A DNA stretch of 46,531 bases. Source: Paludibacteraceae bacterium. Lineage in GTDB: Bacteria; Bacteroidota; Bacteroidia; Bacteroidales; Paludibacteraceae. This document shows positions 7,341-15,916 of this stretch, one piece after another (positions within the stretch are counted from its first letter, which is position 1; each line of letters starts with the position of its first letter). The stretch covers positions 1 to 46,531 of the forward strand of contig JAKSNS010000021.1 in the NCBI GenBank assembly GCA_024399545.1, in the 5' to 3' direction. The notes beneath the pieces are model-generated. The model ran no database searches. It was given only the letters and a program-made list of their open reading frames with translations, and was not told the origin of the DNA. The translations under genes and the position numbers were made by a program.

Positions 7341-10300
7341 TGGAACCACAGAAAACATCAGTAGCTCCTCAGGGTACAGCCGTCGCCCCTCAGGGTACAG
7401 CCGTCGCCCCTCAGGGTACAGCCGTCGCCCCCCAGGGTACAGCCGTCGCTCCCCAGGGTACAGCTGTCGCTCCCCAGGGTACAGCCGTCGCCCCAAACAA
7501 CCGACAGCCAAGGCCGAACAATAAAGACACAGAAGACAAAACAGGTCAAGAGATTTCATTGGGCGGATATATGCTCAAAGTGGAAAAACTCATTGGCAGA
7601 GGTAGCGAGGGCGACCTATACATTGTGACAGACAAAAACAAGAAAGGCAAAAAATATGCTCTCAAATTGTACCACAAAGGGTATCATCCTAACACGAAAG
7701 TACTTCCAGCCCTGGCAAAACTTAATGGGAAGGATTTGATAGCAGATGTCATATCGTATGGCGACAACTATGAACTGATGGAGTTCATGAAAGATGGCTC
7801 TGTGGCTGGTATGTCGTTGAAGGGCAATGCCCAGATGATTCTTGCCATAACCGTCAAGATGGCAATGGTGCTTGACGCAATGCACAAAGCAGGAGTCATT
7901 CACAAAGACATGAAACCAGCTAACATACTGGTTAAGGATAAGGATAAACTTCAGTTCACCCTCTGTGATTTCGGAATTGCCGATTTGTTAGGGAAAGACA
8001 GAAAATGCGTTACAGAACAATCCCGTACGCCAATATACGCTGCGCCAGAACTTTATGACAGCGTCAAAGCCATCATTGAGGATAATAAGTATAAGTTTGA
8101 GGTGACACCGAAGGTTGATTTCTATTCGCTCGGTATGACAATACTTTCGTTGTGGGTTGGCGAGAAGGCATTCGATGCACAAGAAGCCAAATTGGCCATT
8201 GACAAGAAAAACGGCAGGATTGAAGTGCCTGCCGACATGCCAGATCCTCTGAACAGAATATGCCGTGGGCTGCTGCTGAAAAATCCTGCCAAGCGTTGGG
8301 ATTTAGAGGAAATCGAGAGGACGATAAATGGAGAGGAAGTCCCAGTAGAAGAAGACCAAATCAACGAAGACCTCAACATAATCTACAACGCACAGAAACA
8401 CCAGATTGCCAATACGCCCGAACAGCTTGCAGCATTTATGATGGAAGACAAGGGCTTGGCAAAGAAATATTTGTACCGCGGCGATATTGAAAAATGGCTA
8501 AAAATATACCCCGAGATTTCGACAGAGATGCAGGAGATTGTGGAAAAACGATATCCTACGGATCAGGAATCAGGTCTTTACGCAGCGATATATTTTCTTG
8601 ACCCTGGCACGACTTTCCATCTGTCAGGCGTGACCAAATACGACATTGAGGAGGTTACAAAAGAGGCACAGACTCTGAAAGATGTCAGCAATTTTTTCAA
8701 CGACAATTTTGCCGACGACGAAACTTACGAAGCGATAGCCAGCACAAGTTTCTACGAATGGGTGAGAGTCCGAAGCATTGACTTGGCAGACAAATTGCCA
8801 GAAAACGATAATGTCAACGAAACAGCAATGCTCAGGGTACAGACCATTGACCCATTGTCAGACATAATGATGATTAACGACCCTGAAGACCCTGATTATG
8901 CAATGACACAGGAGGGTCTGGGACGTTTGTTCAATAGGTTGTATAACCTCTATCTCAACCATTGCGAGGAGGATTCTGAATTGTTGAGCGAGATATTGAG
9001 AGGCGAAGACTGCGAACCTCTGACATACAAAATACCTTCAAATGTTGTATCGTCAATCATCTGTAACATCATAGACCCAGAAGAACACAGCTATGTGACA
9101 GATTTTTTCAAAACGAAAGGCACACGTTTCAGCAACCAGGAAGATTTCTTCACAAATTGTTTGGACGATAGCGACGAGGATTATCAAAAAAAAGCAGGAC
9201 CAAAGGACGAGGAATTCTTCCTTCAGTCCTCGTGGATGAAGATTATCAAGGGGTTCGGCGTTGACCCAGTATATGAAAACACAAACACCAACGTTAAATG
9301 CGAAAGTTTGGAGGACTTTCATGCACTGTCACGCAAACAGATGCAGAAGGAGTACAATGATTGTGGCCTGCGTGGTTGGCTTGCCGTGATGCACCAAGAA
9401 GATCCCCAGGCAGATTTCAGCGAACAATTCGCATACGAAAACAGGCTTCATGACTATGTCGAAGAACTGCGAAGAGTGGACTCAAAAATGGAACCTGTGA
9501 CTCGTTTTGACGAGGCAGTAAGCATAGCGTCAAACTTTATAAAAAAGGGAAAACTGACACTTGGTGTGCTCAGCACACGTTCGACAGTGATTACTGTACT
9601 GAACATCGTGCTTGCGATTGTGCCTGCGTTGCTGTTGCTTGCTATGCTGGTCTGCTCGATAATCGAACACCCTACAATCGACACTTCGTCGCTCAAAACA
9701 GGTTATTTCGTCTGGATTCTTGGTTTCATCGTTGCAATAGTGGCATTTTTTGTGTTAGATTTGGACGGTTGTCTATTGCCTATCATCATCGGTGTTGCCG
9801 GAGCCATAATCCTCGAAATTGCGGCACTTTTCCTCGGACAATACATTCTGTATATATATACTGTCGTTGTGTTGGCTGCTCTCGTATTTTTCTCGATAAA
9901 GACAATTTTCCACAAAAGTGAGTATGCTGCCGATGCACGCAAATTCACTCGCCCCGGATTTGAGGAGAATGTGTTGGAGCCTCTTTACTACGCATTCTCG
10001 GATGAAGATGAGTTCGATTCATCGCTCAGCGTTGCGTTTGACGAGGATGAGATAGATGGTTGGAAAAACGAGTTGAAGCACGACCGCAAAATGATGTTTT
10101 TCTTTATCGGTGCTATCTGGTTCCTTATGGTATTCAGCATTTTCATCCCTAAGAGCGAGCGTTTCGAGAAGTATTCTGCTCCTATCTTCGAACGCTTGAA
10201 CATTAGTTCTGAGGATGAAACTGAAGTTGTCCTTATCGAAAGCGAGGCTCTGAACCCTGGCGATAAAGGCATTGAGGTCAAATATATGCAGCAATTCCTC

Positions 10301-10507
10301 TACGAAAAAGGACACATACGAAACAAACCTGACGGCGATTATGGCAAAGGCACAGCCTTGGCTGTTGGAAAATATCAGAAAGCCAACGGATTAGAGATTA
10401 ATGGATTGGCAGACAAACCAACTATAGAACTAATCAACAAACAGGCGGCAGAAGAGAATATTGTCGAAAAAATCAAAGATAAGGTTGACCAAAAAGCACC
10501 TAAGTGA
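7340..10507 (+). CDS. Transmembrane Ser/Thr protein kinase with peptidoglycan-binding tail
   Basis: 1055 aa. Residues 9-51 hold six tandem 7-residue APQGTAV units. A Hanks-type kinase domain follows (about 80-333): glycine loop GRGSEGD (~86), lysine in YALKLY, catalytic loop IHKDMKPANIL (~187; HKD instead of HRD), DFG (~209), APE (~235). A long helical linker (about 335-745) leads to four hydrophobic segments at about 750-860, a soluble acidic stretch, and a fifth segment (~917-937, MMFFFIGAIWFLMVFSIFI). The tail (~972-1035) is a PG_binding_1-like domain (NPGDKGIEVKYMQQFL, YGKGTALAVGKYQKANGL). An odd number of membrane passes puts the kinase inside and the tail in the periplasm. It probably senses cell-wall state, but has no PASTA repeats. 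Confidence 0.9.
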   Translation: MEPQKTSVAPQGTAVAPQGTAVAPQGTAVAPQGTAVAPQGTAVAPQGTAVAPNNRQPRPNNKDTEDKTGQEISLGGYMLKVEKLIGRGSEGDLYIVTDKNKKGKKYALKLYHKGYHPNTKVLPALAKLNGKDLIADVISYGDNYELMEFMKDGSVAGMSLKGNAQMILAITVKMAMVLDAMHKAGVIHKDMKPANILVKDKDKLQFTLCDFGIADLLGKDRKCVTEQSRTPIYAAPELYDSVKAIIEDNKYKFEVTPKVDFYSLGMTILSLWVGEKAFDAQEAKLAIDKKNGRIEVPADMPDPLNRICRGLLLKNPAKRWDLEEIERTINGEEVPVEEDQINEDLNIIYNAQKHQIANTPEQLAAFMMEDKGLAKKYLYRGDIEKWLKIYPEISTEMQEIVEKRYPTDQESGLYAAIYFLDPGTTFHLSGVTKYDIEEVTKEAQTLKDVSNFFNDNFADDETYEAIASTSFYEWVRVRSIDLADKLPENDNVNETAMLRVQTIDPLSDIMMINDPEDPDYAMTQEGLGRLFNRLYNLYLNHCEEDSELLSEILRGEDCEPLTYKIPSNVVSSIICNIIDPEEHSYVTDFFKTKGTRFSNQEDFFTNCLDDSDEDYQKKAGPKDEEFFLQSSWMKIIKGFGVDPVYENTNTNVKCESLEDFHALSRKQMQKEYNDCGLRGWLAVMHQEDPQADFSEQFAYENRLHDYVEELRRVDSKMEPVTRFDEAVSIASNFIKKGKLTLGVLSTRSTVITVLNIVLAIVPALLLLAMLVCSIIEHPTIDTSSLKTGYFVWILGFIVAIVAFFVLDLDGCLLPIIIGVAGAIILEIAALFLGQYILYIYTVVVLAALVFFSIKTIFHKSEYAADARKFTRPGFEENVLEPLYYAFSDEDEFDSSLSVAFDEDEIDGWKNELKHDRKMMFFFIGAIWFLMVFSIFIPKSERFEKYSAPIFERLNISSEDETEVVLIESEALNPGDKGIEVKYMQQFLYEKGHIRNKPDGDYGKGTALAVGKYQKANGLEINGLADKPTIELINKQAAEENIVEKIKDKVDQKAPK
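7366..7491 (+). repeat. 21-bp in-frame repeats encoding APQGTAV
   Basis: Six near-identical 21-bp units (CCTCAGGGTACAGCCGTCGC type) at the start of the kinase gene encode APQGTAV six times. The copies differ at a few silent positions. Copy-number change would add or remove one Thr-containing motif while keeping the frame. The same peptide occurs once in the FHA protein (about 14095-14118) in different codons. Confidence 0.92.
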
Positions 10508-10532
10508 TGATAAAATAACCATACCACTGTTT

Positions 10533-13500
10533 ATGATATGTAAGAAATGCGGCAAGGACAACCGTCCTGAAGCCAAATACTGTCGGTTCTGCGGTGATGC
10601 CATTCCTATGGAAAAGCCGTCGTCAGACCTCATTGGAAAGGAGTGCATAATGCCTATGCTTGAAGACCTTGAGAAGAAACTGAAGGTGGCAAAAACCTTT
10701 GCACAGTCTGGTGTGAAAATGGGCCTGGACTGCCTTATTCTTGGCGATTCGGGCACAGGAAAGGAGTATATGGCACTCTTCATAGCCACGAAAATGGTCG
10801 AGAGTGGCGCTGTCAAGAATGCACCGAAAAAAGTAGATGCAGCCGACTGGTCAGATTTCACCAAAGATTTTGACAACAATATTGCGAATCTAAAAGATGG
10901 CATACTCATAATAACCAATGCCCAGAAATTGCTACCAAGCTCAAAATCGCAAGAGGTCAACCAATTGGACAAACTCTTCACTCGCATGCGAAACACCGAA
11001 GGAGCCCCTGTAGTGATATTGTGCGGAATACTGAACGACGTTAACGAATTTCTTGAAAACAACAAGGATGTTCACCGTCTCTTTGAATTTGATTTCCGCC
11101 TGAGTGCGTTGAAAATTTCTGACTTGACTAATCTCACCGTATCGTTGCTGAAAAACAAATTCCATATCGAGCCAACTCCCGAGGCAGAGTTGAAACTACA
11201 GAGCCATTTTGCATGGTTCATTCGTCAGACTGATATAGGACACATCAATGGTCATCTATCCGAAAAAGTTGCTGAGACTGTCTCTGTCCAAGCAGTCCTG
11301 CGTAACGACAAAACCATAAAACCAGAAGATATTGACGACAATGAGTGCTTTGTGGCAAAGGGTGAAGAAGAAATCTTGTCGGACCTTGACAAATACGTTG
11401 GATTGCAGAGTGTCAAAAATGAAATCCGGACAATTATCCGTACTATCAAAGAACGAAAAGGACGCGGAATCAAGGATAAACTGCTGAAAGACCACTATAT
11501 CTTCACTGGAAATCCAGGTACTGGCAAGACAACCTTTGCCCGCAAGTTCGGAGAGGTGCTCAATGCCATAGGTGCCTTGCCAACAGGACAGTTCGTCGAA
11601 ATATCGGGTAAAGATTTCATTGGCAATCATATCGGCGATACAGAAGAGAATGTAAAGAATTATGTCAGCAAGGCTATGGGAGGCGTTCTTTTCATTGATG
11701 AGGCATACGCCCTGAACAACGGCTCGACATACGGAATGGATGCGGTCAACACCCTGCTTAATATTTTGGAAAACCGAAAGGGCGATTTCGTCTGCATCAT
11801 GGCTGGTTACACCAAGGAGATGGCTGAGTTTGTTCGTATGAACCCTGGCATTCCTTCGCGCTGCAACGTCACGATAGATTTTCCTGATTATACAGCCAAA
11901 GAACTTGAACAATTGTTCCGTAATATGCTGACACGCAATGGCGAAAATGTAGAGTTCAAGCTTGACGGGAAAGCCGAGGAGATGCTGCCAAAGATCTTTG
12001 ACAAGATGTACCTGAAACGTAGCGAGACTTTCGGAAACGCCCGCGAAGTGCGTAACCTTTTTGACCTTAGTGTCAAACGTCATCGTCAACGTAATGCAGA
12101 GGACAACGTATTGACATACTCTGATATTGTTGGCGAAAGCGAGACCAAGGAAATTTCAGTTGACGAGGTGATGAAAGAGTTGGATGCTTTTGTTGGTATG
12201 CACTCCGTCAAAGAGGCTATTCGTCGTATTGCGCAGGAGATTGCGGTTCAAAAACGTCTTATCGAAATGGGTGAAGGAACGGCAGGTCTTACCAAATTCA
12301 ATTTTCTCCTCACAGGAAACCCAGGCACAGGAAAAAGCACCGTTGCACGAATCTTTGGCAGAATATTCAAAGCGCTTGAGGTCACTGCCACCGACCATGT
12401 TGTCGAGAAGGTTCCTAAGGACATCATCAGCCAGTACCAAAACGAGTCTGCCAAAAATATGGATGCAGCCATCAACGAGGCTATGGGCGGTGTGCTTTTC
12501 CTTGACGAGGCGTACGACCTTGAACCAATGGATGCTGCCGGTCAGAGCACCAGTTCTGAAGGCAAAAAAGCCGTTCAGACACTTATGACCCGTATGGAAA
12601 ACGAGGCTGGCAAGTTTGTGGTTGTCTGTGCAGGTTACCCGAAAGAGATGGATACTTTCCTAAACTCAAATCCAGGACTAAAACGTCGTTTCTCGCATAC
12701 AATCAATATTGAGGATTATACAGCGGACGAGTTGCTTCAGATTTACGAAAAGGCAGCCAAGGCTAAGAAATACAACTTTACACTGGCTGATGACGAGGTT
12801 CGCACAAAAGTCCTCAATATGTTCCGTAATATGGTGGCAATGAAGAGTGACAGATTCGGCAATGCCGGCGAGGCAATGAAGAAGGTTGCGGAGACAAAGA
12901 CCAACATCAACAACCGCATTGCCTCCGTGCCATACGATCAGTGGACACCTGAGTTTCTGCACACTGCTTTTTTGGATGATATTCCGTATGTCGAACCTGA
13001 AAAAGTCTCGATTGACGAAAGCCTTGCCGAACTCAATAAGCTCATTGGTCTGGATGGTGTCAAAGCCTCGCTGACCCGTTTGGCTAATACGATAAATAAC
13101 GAGATTGAATTAGCCAGGACAGAGAACCGCCGTCCTGAGATTCCTCTCGGTCACTACCTTTTCCTTGGCAATCCAGGAACAGGCAAGACAACAGTCGCCC
13201 GACTGATGGGGAAAATTCTTTATTCAATGGGCGCACTGCCTTCGCCTAATGTTGTCGAAGTCGGCAAATCCGACCTCGTTGGACGCTTCGTCGGCGACAC
13301 CGAGGCGATAACTTCACATGTGATTGACACCGCCATAGGCGGAATACTCTTCATTGACGAGGCTTACCAACTGGCAAGCGACCAATACGGACGTAGTGCC
13401 CTTGAGGTGCTTGTGGCACGTCTGGAAAACGACCGCGGCAAGTTTGTATGCATCGCCGCAGGTTATACGACTGAGATGGAGGCGTTTCTGTCCGAAAATA

Positions 13501-13811
13501 GTGGTTTCGAATCGCGTTTTCCCAAACAAAACCGCATAACCTTCGAGGATTACAAGCCAGAAGAACTCTATGATATATTTATGATTCATGCCCGCAAGGG
13601 TGGCTACTCACTCGACCCAATGGCAGAGAATGCAGTGCGAGGCAAACTGACTATGATGTACAACAACCGAAAACGCACATTCGGCAATGGCCGTGACGCA
13701 CGAAACCTCTTTGACGAGGTTAAGCAGAATCTGGCTATGCGTCTTGCCGAAGACGGCGAACAACACTCTGCCGAAGAACGCAAACAGATAATTTTGGAGG
13801 ATATACTATGA
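10533..13811 (+). CDS. Four-module AAA+ ATPase (CbbX/EccA/SpoVK type) with N-terminal zinc ribbon
   Basis: 1092 aa from ATG 10533. I prefer this over an in-frame ATG at 10461 because it clears the kinase gene and begins at a zinc ribbon (CKKCG, CRFCG). The first AAA module (about 40-270) looks degenerate: its P-loop is GDSGTGKE and its Walker B position reads ILIITNAQK, lacking the DE. Three full CbbX-like modules follow, with Walker A GNPGTGKTT (~325), GNPGTGKST (~595) and GNPGTGKTT (~878), and Walker B FIDEAYAL, FLDEAYDL and FIDEAYQL. Each also has an arginine-rich sensor region (GNAREVRNLF, GNAGEAMKK, GNGRDARNLF). CbbX-type ATPases remodel partner complexes and EccA serves type VII secretion. 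The substrate here is unknown. It overlaps the FHA gene (ATGA). Confidence 0.9.
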   Translation: MICKKCGKDNRPEAKYCRFCGDAIPMEKPSSDLIGKECIMPMLEDLEKKLKVAKTFAQSGVKMGLDCLILGDSGTGKEYMALFIATKMVESGAVKNAPKKVDAADWSDFTKDFDNNIANLKDGILIITNAQKLLPSSKSQEVNQLDKLFTRMRNTEGAPVVILCGILNDVNEFLENNKDVHRLFEFDFRLSALKISDLTNLTVSLLKNKFHIEPTPEAELKLQSHFAWFIRQTDIGHINGHLSEKVAETVSVQAVLRNDKTIKPEDIDDNECFVAKGEEEILSDLDKYVGLQSVKNEIRTIIRTIKERKGRGIKDKLLKDHYIFTGNPGTGKTTFARKFGEVLNAIGALPTGQFVEISGKDFIGNHIGDTEENVKNYVSKAMGGVLFIDEAYALNNGSTYGMDAVNTLLNILENRKGDFVCIMAGYTKEMAEFVRMNPGIPSRCNVTIDFPDYTAKELEQLFRNMLTRNGENVEFKLDGKAEEMLPKIFDKMYLKRSETFGNAREVRNLFDLSVKRHRQRNAEDNVLTYSDIVGESETKEISVDEVMKELDAFVGMHSVKEAIRRIAQEIAVQKRLIEMGEGTAGLTKFNFLLTGNPGTGKSTVARIFGRIFKALEVTATDHVVEKVPKDIISQYQNESAKNMDAAINEAMGGVLFLDEAYDLEPMDAAGQSTSSEGKKAVQTLMTRMENEAGKFVVVCAGYPKEMDTFLNSNPGLKRRFSHTINIEDYTADELLQIYEKAAKAKKYNFTLADDEVRTKVLNMFRNMVAMKSDRFGNAGEAMKKVAETKTNINNRIASVPYDQWTPEFLHTAFLDDIPYVEPEKVSIDESLAELNKLIGLDGVKASLTRLANTINNEIELARTENRRPEIPLGHYLFLGNPGTGKTTVARLMGKILYSMGALPSPNVVEVGKSDLVGRFVGDTEAITSHVIDTAIGGILFIDEAYQLASDQYGRSALEVLVARLENDRGKFVCIAAGYTTEMEAFLSENSGFESRFPKQNRITFEDYKPEELYDIFMIHARKGGYSLDPMAENAVRGKLTMMYNNRKRTFGNGRDARNLFDEVKQNLAMRLAEDGEQHSAEERKQIILEDIL

Positions 13812-14395
13812 TACAATGTCCTGAATGCAGGAGTCATATTCCTGATGATAGTCACTATTGCGACCAATGTGGCAAGGAGTTACACTGGTGTCCTGAGTGT
13901 AAAAAGCCAAAACGTGGCACTCAATGTCCAGTGTGCGGCAATGACCTTATCTCATCTGCAAAATATCATGGAGCAACGCAGACCACGCAGCAACCAAAGC
14001 CTCAACCAACCTTGCAGCACGCCGTGTCTCCTGCTGAATCCCCCGTTGTTCCGCCATCTCAATGTCAGGCTTCGTCTTTTTCATGTACCTCTTCACCACA
14101 AGGCACGGCCGTTGCCTCTAATATAACCCGGCTTGTCGGCAACGGTTTGGTTCTCAACCTGATGGAAGGTTCATTCGGACGAACAAAAGGAATGTGGCCA
14201 CAGCTATCCTCTTTCCAATATATATCTGGCAATCATGGCCGTATTTCCCACATAGGCAGCGACTGGGCAATAACAGATGTCGGCTCAACCAACGGAACAT
14301 TCCTCAATGGTCAGCTCCTTATTCCTAATGTCGCAACAGTCATTCACCGTGGCGACTGTGTACGCATAGCCACCTACGATTTCATCATCGAATAA
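13808..14395 (+). CDS. Zinc-ribbon and FHA-domain protein
   Basis: 195 aa. Residues 1-50 are two zinc ribbons (CPECR, CDQCG, CPECK, CPVCG). A Pro/Gln/Ser-rich linker (about 55-105) ends with SPQGTAVASN, the motif that is tandemly repeated in the kinase. The FHA domain (about 113-195) shows the phospho-threonine binding signature: GR in SFGRTKG, S-x-x-H in SGNHGRI, and DVGSTNGTFLNG. FHA domains bind phosphothreonine, so this protein should read the output of the neighbouring kinase. Start ATG 13808 overlaps the stop of the AAA+ gene. Cytoplasmic. Confidence 0.9.
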   Translation: MIQCPECRSHIPDDSHYCDQCGKELHWCPECKKPKRGTQCPVCGNDLISSAKYHGATQTTQQPKPQPTLQHAVSPAESPVVPPSQCQASSFSCTSSPQGTAVASNITRLVGNGLVLNLMEGSFGRTKGMWPQLSSFQYISGNHGRISHIGSDWAITDVGSTNGTFLNGQLLIPNVATVIHRGDCVRIATYDFIIE

Positions 14396-14412
14396 AAGAT
14401 TCTGTCATAACA

Positions 14413-15150
14413 ATGAAACTGATAATTGATGCCTTATGCAATATAGGCGTTGTTCGCCAAAACAACGAAGATGGCATCTCCATCGGAGGAGCCTTTTTCC
14501 GTGACGACTCCACATCAATGACCGTTGACATTCCATCGAACGGCTGCTTCAGCCTCCTTCTCTCAGATGGCATGGGGGGACACGAAAATGGCGAAGAAGC
14601 AAGCCAAATAACACTCGCCAACGTTTCCGACTTGTTGAGTTCACACGAATTTACTGCCGACAATTTCGAGGACCTCATCCGCGAAGAGGTTCACCGCACA
14701 TCCTTAAAACTGAACAACATAGCAAAAGAACAAGAACAAACTCGCCCTATGGGTTGTACATTGACCGGTGTGGTGATACTCAACGAAAAAGTATGGCTGA
14801 TAAACGCAGGAGACAGCCGTACCTACCGTTTTCGTGACAATATGCTACGGCTATTGACCGTTGACGAAACAGAACGCGGCATAACAGGAAACCCCTTTGC
14901 CAGCAAACTTCTGCTGAATTGCATCGGGGGTGGTGCTCAAGGACGTCTCAACATCGAAGAAATCACACATAAACTCATTAATGGAGACACACTGCTTATT
15001 TGCTCGGACGGACTCAGCGATATGGTAACCAATGACGACATAGAAACAGCACTTTCGCAAGGCAAGAACTCTGCCGACCTCCTCGAAATGGCATGTGCCG
15101 CAGGAGGACAGGACAATGTCTCCATTATCCTTGCCAAAGTCATACTTTGA
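14413..15150 (+). CDS. PP2C-family Ser/Thr phosphatase
   Basis: 245 aa, single domain, no membrane segment. All PP2C metal-site motifs are present in order: RQNNEDG (~17), LSDGMGGHENG (~55), MGCTLTG, NAGDSRTYRF, LICSDGLSDMV (~198) and GGQDNVSII (~233). This Mn/Mg-dependent phosphatase would reverse phosphorylation by the kinase at 7340-10507. Last gene of the operon, 17 bp after the FHA gene. No obvious terminator follows; a half copy of a dispersed repeat lies at 15189-15258. Confidence 0.93.
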   Translation: MKLIIDALCNIGVVRQNNEDGISIGGAFFRDDSTSMTVDIPSNGCFSLLLSDGMGGHENGEEASQITLANVSDLLSSHEFTADNFEDLIREEVHRTSLKLNNIAKEQEQTRPMGCTLTGVVILNEKVWLINAGDSRTYRFRDNMLRLLTVDETERGITGNPFASKLLLNCIGGGAQGRLNIEEITHKLINGDTLLICSDGLSDMVTNDDIETALSQGKNSADLLEMACAAGGQDNVSIILAKVIL

Positions 15151-15188
15151 CAGCTTGTTATAGGCGTTGTCGGTAATTTAAGGATAGA

Positions 15189-15258
15189 GACACCCCCAGG
15201 TTTTAAGGTGAAATTATTGAAATTATTGAAATCGGGATGATTTTTACGGTACAGTTTT
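15189..15258 (+). repeat. Half copy of the MITE-like element (copy C)
   Basis: 15207-15234 is a perfect 28-bp match to the left arm of copy B (32682-32709), and the flanks match too (ACCCC-type run before, GGGATGATTTT and GGTAC after). The inverted right arm is missing, so this is a truncated copy. It lies between the convergent PP2C and acetyltransferase genes. Confidence 0.65.
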
Positions 15259-15267
15259 CATCACCAC

Positions 15268-15888
15268 TTACCTTAACAACTTTATTTCTTGTTGCAGATT
15301 GACAAGGAACTTTCCGGCATGTCCTCCGTCCATCTGCACATGGTGAAACTGGAAACTGATAGGCAGGTCAGTTCTGAAAAACCCCTTACGAAACTTGCCC
15401 CACATAACCATTGGATTGTTGAACTTGTCGGAATACTGGTTGACCACGCTATCCAATTCAGTCTCAATCACGGCAGACGTGCCAATCACCATGTGATTTT
15501 CCAGGAAACTGCTTTCGCATAAGGATACAGCTGCCCGGGTGAGTGACATATAATCATTTGAAAATTGTTCCAAATCACAAGAAAAGGGTATGTCGCACGA
15601 ATTTATACCGCCCTTATTGTTATTGACTATTACATTGATTGCCAGTTGGTCATAGCTATACAGCCTTCCGTTTTCAGGCAAAAGATAGAACTCGTTTATC
15701 CTACAGGCAGCCTTGCCGATGCACCAACAGAGCAACATATTCACCTTAAAGCCATGTTTTTTGGCATACCTGCATAAATTAGTGATACAAAACGTCTTGG
15801 TAAGTGTCACCATAGGCATTGGTGACGACATCCATAGAGAGAACGCATTAGAGCGCGAGGTGTCTTGTGGGTTTATTTCCTTTTTCAT
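15268..15888 (-). CDS. CatA-like acetyltransferase
   Basis: 206 aa, near the usual chloramphenicol acetyltransferase length (about 215). The N-terminal half has the family phrase PMVTLTKTFCITNL. The C-terminal catalytic motif is FHHVQMDGGHAG (His ~182; HHxxxDG). CAT-like enzymes transfer acetyl from acetyl-CoA to a hydroxyl; many chromosomal ones are not resistance enzymes and their substrates are unknown. The conserved DG after the catalytic His is intact, so an active enzyme is likely. It lies 28 bp downstream of, and in the same direction as, an AraC regulator, and is probably co-transcribed with it. Confidence 0.85.
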   Translation of the reverse strand: MKKEINPQDTSRSNAFSLWMSSPMPMVTLTKTFCITNLCRYAKKHGFKVNMLLCWCIGKAACRINEFYLLPENGRLYSYDQLAINVIVNNNKGGINSCDIPFSCDLEQFSNDYMSLTRAAVSLCESSFLENHMVIGTSAVIETELDSVVNQYSDKFNNPMVMWGKFRKGFFRTDLPISFQFHHVQMDGGHAGKFLVNLQQEIKLLR

Positions 15889-15916
15889 TTACTACTTTTA
15901 AATGTCAACAATGAGG

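Noticed and set aside
10461-10532. Longer N-terminus of the AAA+ protein overlapping the kinase gene
   Set aside because: The extension is basic and unlike the family; starting at 10533 places the zinc ribbon at the very N-terminus, as in the FHA protein.
2912-15150. Calling the operon a type VI or type VII secretion locus because of kinase/FHA/PP2C and EccA-like proteins
   Set aside because: No secretion structural gene (Tss, Ecc membrane proteins, WXG100 proteins) is in or beside the operon.
2912-15150. Calling it a ter-type (TerY-P) resistance locus
   Set aside because: Kinase, phosphatase and zinc ribbons fit, but no vWA protein, TerD or TerC homologue is present.
15268-15888. Chloramphenicol resistance gene
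   Set aside because: The CAT fold motif is there, but chromosomal CatA-like enzymes of unknown substrate are common and there is no mobile context.
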